64,000 nucleotides of DNA from Persicobacter psychrovividus (GTDB taxonomy: Bacteria; Bacteroidota; Bacteroidia; Cytophagales; Cyclobacteriaceae): the NCBI RefSeq assembly GCF_036492425.1, contig NZ_AP025293.1, positions 372,001 through 436,000 of the forward strand, written 5' to 3'. A program made the position numbers and the translations under genes. The first letter of the stretch is position 1. Every line of letters starts with the position of its first letter. Below, one piece after another: positions 61,193 to 64,000 of this stretch. The notes below the pieces were generated by a model, which did no database searches, was not told where the DNA came from, and saw nothing but the letters and a program-made list of their open reading frames with translations.

Positions 61193-61750
61193 ATGATCCT
61201 AATCGACAATGGCCACGGCTACAACACCGCAGGAAAACGCAGTCCTGTATGGTCCGACGGCACCCAATTATTAGAATGGCAATTTAACCGCAAGGTAGCC
61301 CGTGAGCTGTCCGCTCAACTCTTCGACCGCAACATTCCCAATTGCCTGGTGGTGCCGGAAGACTATGACATACCCCTGAACCACCGCATTGAACGCATCA
61401 ATATGCTTTGTAAAAAGTATGATGATTGCCGATTGATCTCTATTCATGCCAATGCCGGCGGAGGCACCGGCTGGGAGATCTTCACCTCAAAAGGCGAAAC
61501 ACAAAGCGACGCCTGGGCTACGCAGTTCATTCATCATGCCGAACGCCTATTGCCCTTTCCCGTCCGCAAAGACTATTCCGATGGCGACCCCGACAAGGAA
61601 GCCGGCTTTTACCTACTCAAACATTCGCATTGTCCGGCGGTGCTTACCGAAAATCTGTTTATGGACCGTGAGGAGGATTGCCGGTATTTGATGAGTGAGG
61701 AGGGGGTGAGGAAGGTGGTTGAAGTGCATTTGGGGGGGGGGTGGAAATGA
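61193..61750 (+). CDS. N-acetylmuramoyl-L-alanine amidase (Amidase_3), endolysin
   Basis: The 185-aa protein is a zinc amidase that cuts the bond between muramic acid and the stem peptide. Motifs in order are IDNGHGYNTAGKRSP (Zn-binding His), LLEWQFNRKVA (Zn-binding Glu), RLISIHANAGGGTGWEIFT (Zn-binding His), and PAVLTENLFMDREED (catalytic Glu). There is no signal peptide, so release needs the holin encoded 5 bp upstream. It would release virions by lysis. Confidence 0.95.
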   Translation: MILIDNGHGYNTAGKRSPVWSDGTQLLEWQFNRKVARELSAQLFDRNIPNCLVVPEDYDIPLNHRIERINMLCKKYDDCRLISIHANAGGGTGWEIFTSKGETQSDAWATQFIHHAERLLPFPVRKDYSDGDPDKEAGFYLLKHSHCPAVLTENLFMDREEDCRYLMSEEGVRKVVEVHLGGGWK

Positions 61751-62338
61751 CCTCTTCTAATAGCACCACATGAGTAAATATAAGCTTTCATTCTAAGAAT
61801 CGAATTTCCATTGCACATCCCTATGAAATGAGTGCATAACCATAGGAGGGCAATTGGATATTCCCTATTGTGAGAACCCCTCTTGAGATAGAGCATAACG
61901 AGATTTTTCGAGTACGAGACAATATATTGCCCTTGAGATGTTATGCACTCGAATTATTCAGGCAAAATTTCACATTGATTGAATATTTTGTAGCTTTACG
62001 AGCCTTTAAGCATTTGTTAACGATTGAATCACGTTTTTTATTCATATTTCAAGGTAAATATGAGAACTGTCAGAATTAGCTGATCAGGAAAGAAGTTCCA
62101 AACTTGCAAATTAGGATTGGTAGAATTTCATTTCCATCAATCAGAAGAAGTTTGAGTAGGTTTAAGCTTACCGTCAATAAGGTGGTTAAGGAGAATCCGC
62201 TTCTATTATGTTTAGTCATAGCATTATATTGGTTTATGATTGAATGTACAATTATTGTTCTAAAAAGAGGGGTGAGAGTGTATAGCTCTTGTACTCAGCA
62301 TGTGATCAATACCACTTTCTCGACGTTAGCCCCGACGT
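61751..62338 (+). ncRNA. Candidate non-coding RNA region upstream of the RT
   Basis: About 590 bp between the amidase and the RT contain no convincing gene. Frames at 61870-62079 and 62104-62340 use GTG/TTG starts and show no family features. The region ends in a terminator immediately before the RT gene, so any upstream transcript would stop there. Small stems are seen, for example GAGTGT with GTACTC around 62274-62296. Defence RTs of the DRT type often have such an upstream RNA template. Extent and 5' end are unknown. Confidence 0.45.
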
Positions 62339-62359
62339 AATGCTTAAAGGCATTTTTTT
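62339..62359 (+). terminator. Terminator directly before the RT gene
   Basis: AATGC (62339-62343) pairs with GCATT (62350-62354) around a 6-nt loop, followed by seven T. It lies 3 nt before the ATG of the reverse transcriptase gene. Confidence 0.65.
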
Positions 62360-62362
62360 ACT

Positions 62363-63880
62363 ATGAAACAAGAAAACAGCTTTTTCAAACCCAAGGGCTA
62401 TGTTCATTTTAGCTCTAAACTATCGCTTTCTGATCAGGAATGGGTTGTTAATTATTGTCAAAATCCAAAGAAGGTAAGGCAACATTCTTTTTATCCATTC
62501 ATACTTCGGAATATTAAGAGCCGTCGTTTTCGAATTGAGAAGGACTGTTATGGAAGAAAGGATAAAGGAGCTAAAAGAACTGCTTCCGTTAAAGAAAGAC
62601 CTATCTGTTATGCGAATCATTTAGATGCAGCTATTTACACCTATTATGCTCATAAAATCAAAGAAAAATATGAAGCGTATTTGAGTAAAAAACCTAAGCT
62701 AAATGAGGCTGTTATCGCTTATCGTTCGATCCCAGTTGCTCCAGATTCAAAGACCAATAAATCTACTATTTCCTTTGTAAAAGAGATTGTTCATGAAATT
62801 AGAAACTATCCGTTAAAAGAATTTGCTGTGATATGTCTGGATATATCAAGCTTCTTTGATGGACTTGACCATAAGATTCTTAAGCAGCAATGGGCAAAAA
62901 TAATGGATAGGGAGAATGGGTTGAGTTCAGATGAATATCAGGTGTTTAAAAATGTAACTCGCTTTTCTTATGTTCATTATCATGACGTATTCAAAGAATC
63001 AGAGCATAATCACGGTGCTAAACATCCAAACACACTCTACTTTAAAGAGGTAGATAGTTTTTTTAGCAGTTCAGAAGATTTTAGGGAAAATATTCAAAAG
63101 AAAAAGCTGATACAGCGAAGTGATCAGAGGAAAGGGATTCCTCAGGGTTCCCCTATTTCGGCTACTTTAGCTAATTTATATATGCTTGATTTTGATGAGA
63201 GATTGATCGATAAAATTGCCTGGAAGAACTGTCTATATCGACGTTACTCGGATGATTTATTGTTAATTTGTCCCAAGAAAGATATCGATACTTATATCCA
63301 ATATCTCAAAGATGAAATACGCCACTTGAAATTAGAGATTCAAGATAAGAAAACACAGATATATCTGTTTACTAAAAATGATGATAGCTTAACTCTTCAG
63401 GAGCAAAAAATTATAGATGGAAAGCGTGTAACCTTAGCAAAGAAAAATGTAAAGCTTGAGTATTTGGGCTTTGAGTTCGATGGGAAAGTTATGCGATTGA
63501 AGTCTTCGAGCCTTTCAAAATATTTTAGGCAAATGAAACGTACCGTCAGACGATCAGCTTTTTACGCAAGTACAACTGGGAAAGATAATGGTACTCCCTA
63601 TATTTTTAGAAAAGGTTTGTACCGTAGATTCTCCTACATCGGAGCAAAGCGCAGGTTGATTTACAAGCGAAAAATGATAAAAGAAGGTGTGTTTAATTGG
63701 GAGAAAACTCAAAAGATGAATTGGGGCAACTTTTTATCCTATGCTTTCAAAGCTATCAGGGAACTTGATAAAGCCGATAGTGAGGCCATAAGAAAACAAG
63801 TTCGAGGGCACTTTAAAAAGTTGAACGAACGAATAGCGTATTATACGGAAATCAATGACCTTGATAATTATCCAAAATAG
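62363..63880 (+). CDS. Stand-alone reverse transcriptase, defence-associated type
   Basis: The 505-aa protein is a reverse transcriptase with motif A CLDISSFFDGLDH, motif B GIPQGSPISATLANLY, the catalytic motif C YRRYSDDLLLIC (YSDD), and LEYLGFEFDGKVM in the thumb region. Before the fingers it has an N-terminal extension. There is no group II intron maturase or endonuclease domain, nor an obvious retron signature. It most resembles the unknown-group/DRT class of antiviral RTs, but the exact class cannot be read by eye. It is 71 bp upstream of a type I RM gene, supporting a defence role. Confidence 0.9.
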   Translation: MKQENSFFKPKGYVHFSSKLSLSDQEWVVNYCQNPKKVRQHSFYPFILRNIKSRRFRIEKDCYGRKDKGAKRTASVKERPICYANHLDAAIYTYYAHKIKEKYEAYLSKKPKLNEAVIAYRSIPVAPDSKTNKSTISFVKEIVHEIRNYPLKEFAVICLDISSFFDGLDHKILKQQWAKIMDRENGLSSDEYQVFKNVTRFSYVHYHDVFKESEHNHGAKHPNTLYFKEVDSFFSSSEDFRENIQKKKLIQRSDQRKGIPQGSPISATLANLYMLDFDERLIDKIAWKNCLYRRYSDDLLLICPKKDIDTYIQYLKDEIRHLKLEIQDKKTQIYLFTKNDDSLTLQEQKIIDGKRVTLAKKNVKLEYLGFEFDGKVMRLKSSSLSKYFRQMKRTVRRSAFYASTTGKDNGTPYIFRKGLYRRFSYIGAKRRLIYKRKMIKEGVFNWEKTQKMNWGNFLSYAFKAIRELDKADSEAIRKQVRGHFKKLNERIAYYTEINDLDNYPK

Positions 63881-63951
63881 AAGTGTGTAGATAAGAATAA
63901 AATGGCGTAAATTACCACCCAATTTTTCACTCAAAATTTACGACAACCGCC

Positions 63952-64000
63952 ATGAGCGATCAACATAAGCAACAATTAGAAACGCAACTCTGGAAGATAG
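63952..64000 (+). CDS. hsdM: Type I restriction-modification M subunit, 5' end only
   Basis: The 16 codons MSDQHKQQLETQLWKI match the conserved N-terminus of type I HsdM methyltransferase subunits (the xxxxQLWxIA step). The gene runs off the window. HsdM methylates adenine in the recognition site and is part of the HsdRMS complex. The call rests on a short match. Confidence 0.7.
   Translation, partial: MSDQHKQQLETQLWKI

Larger units (their letters stand above)
35284..61750 (+). mobile_element. Virus/plasmid-like element, boundaries uncertain
   Basis: Nearly all genes from 35284 to 61750 run rightward and combine HTH regulator, primase-helicase, ParA/ParB, iteron-like repeats, membrane and basic proteins, an ATPase, holin and endolysin. 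That is a replication-partition-lysis set, not chromosomal housekeeping. No integrase, terminase, portal or tail gene is recognised. The left edge is placed at the first element-like gene. The right edge could lie beyond the window, since the RT and HsdM genes may be cargo. No flanking direct repeats were found by eye. Confidence 0.7.

Noticed and set aside
61870-62340. Small frames at 61870-62079 and 62104-62340 upstream of the RT
   Set aside because: Both use GTG/TTG starts, lack family features, and occupy a region better explained as non-coding RNA or regulatory DNA.

Overview
The window looks like a chromosome segment of a Bacteroidota bacterium, probably a marine Cytophagales relative. 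Supporting signs are a SusC/RagA-type TonB-linked outer membrane protein, many short lipoproteins with Bacteroidota-style signal peptides, a type IX secretion C-terminal tail on a giant adhesin, glycoside hydrolases of families 13, 53 and 92, and TANNTTTG-like promoter elements. No genus can be fixed from sequence alone.

Region 1 (1-34.5 kb) is ordinary chromosome with a sugar-catabolic flavour. It holds a SusC porin, an ADP-ribosylglycohydrolase-family protein, a membrane-bound AraC regulator and an NCS1 permease. These are followed by a GH74-like propeller protein, a rhomboid protease, a broken TonB gene, an FeS-type photolyase-related protein beside a flavin reductase, a lipoprotein alpha-amylase and a lipoprotein endo-galactanase (GH53). 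A sulfurtransferase, the Leloir genes in the order galK-galT-galE, a SUI1 factor and a GH92 alpha-mannosidase complete the region. The galactanase and galKTE together suggest breakdown of galactans outside the cytoplasm followed by galactose use inside.

Region 2 (34.56-34.98 kb) has no gene but holds tandem promoter-terminator units. Two have very good sigma-54 (-24/-12) promoters followed within about 60-100 nt by strong terminators. A third lies next to them. They look like a cluster of small RNA genes.

Region 3 (35.28-61.75 kb), all on the plus strand except two insertions, is a plasmid- or virus-like element. It carries a small HTH regulator, a CHC2/Toprim primase fused to an NTPase-helicase, ParA and ParB, and two arrays of short direct repeats. 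A late-like module follows: a membrane-anchored transglutaminase-like protein, a two-TM membrane protein, an Arg-rich beta protein and a small beta protein (capsid candidates), and a protein with an internal tandem duplication. Further along are coiled-coil proteins, a histone-H1-like basic protein, a RadA-like ATPase, a 3TM holin and an Amidase_3 endolysin. I recognise no terminase, portal, tail or integrase gene. My inference is a tailless, possibly membrane-containing phage or phage-plasmid of Bacteroidota; the capsid assignment is unproven. Cargo includes a zinc-finger protein of unknown function, a PQQ-repeat lipoprotein, and a 1295-aa GLUG adhesin next to an IS30-like HTH fragment. REP-like palindromes occur repeatedly between the genes.

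Region 4 (61.75-64.0 kb) is a defence-like end: a roughly 600-bp region without a convincing gene that ends in a terminator, then a stand-alone reverse transcriptase (YSDD active site). The first codons of a type I restriction-modification HsdM gene run off the window. The layout resembles defence-associated RT loci with an upstream non-coding RNA.
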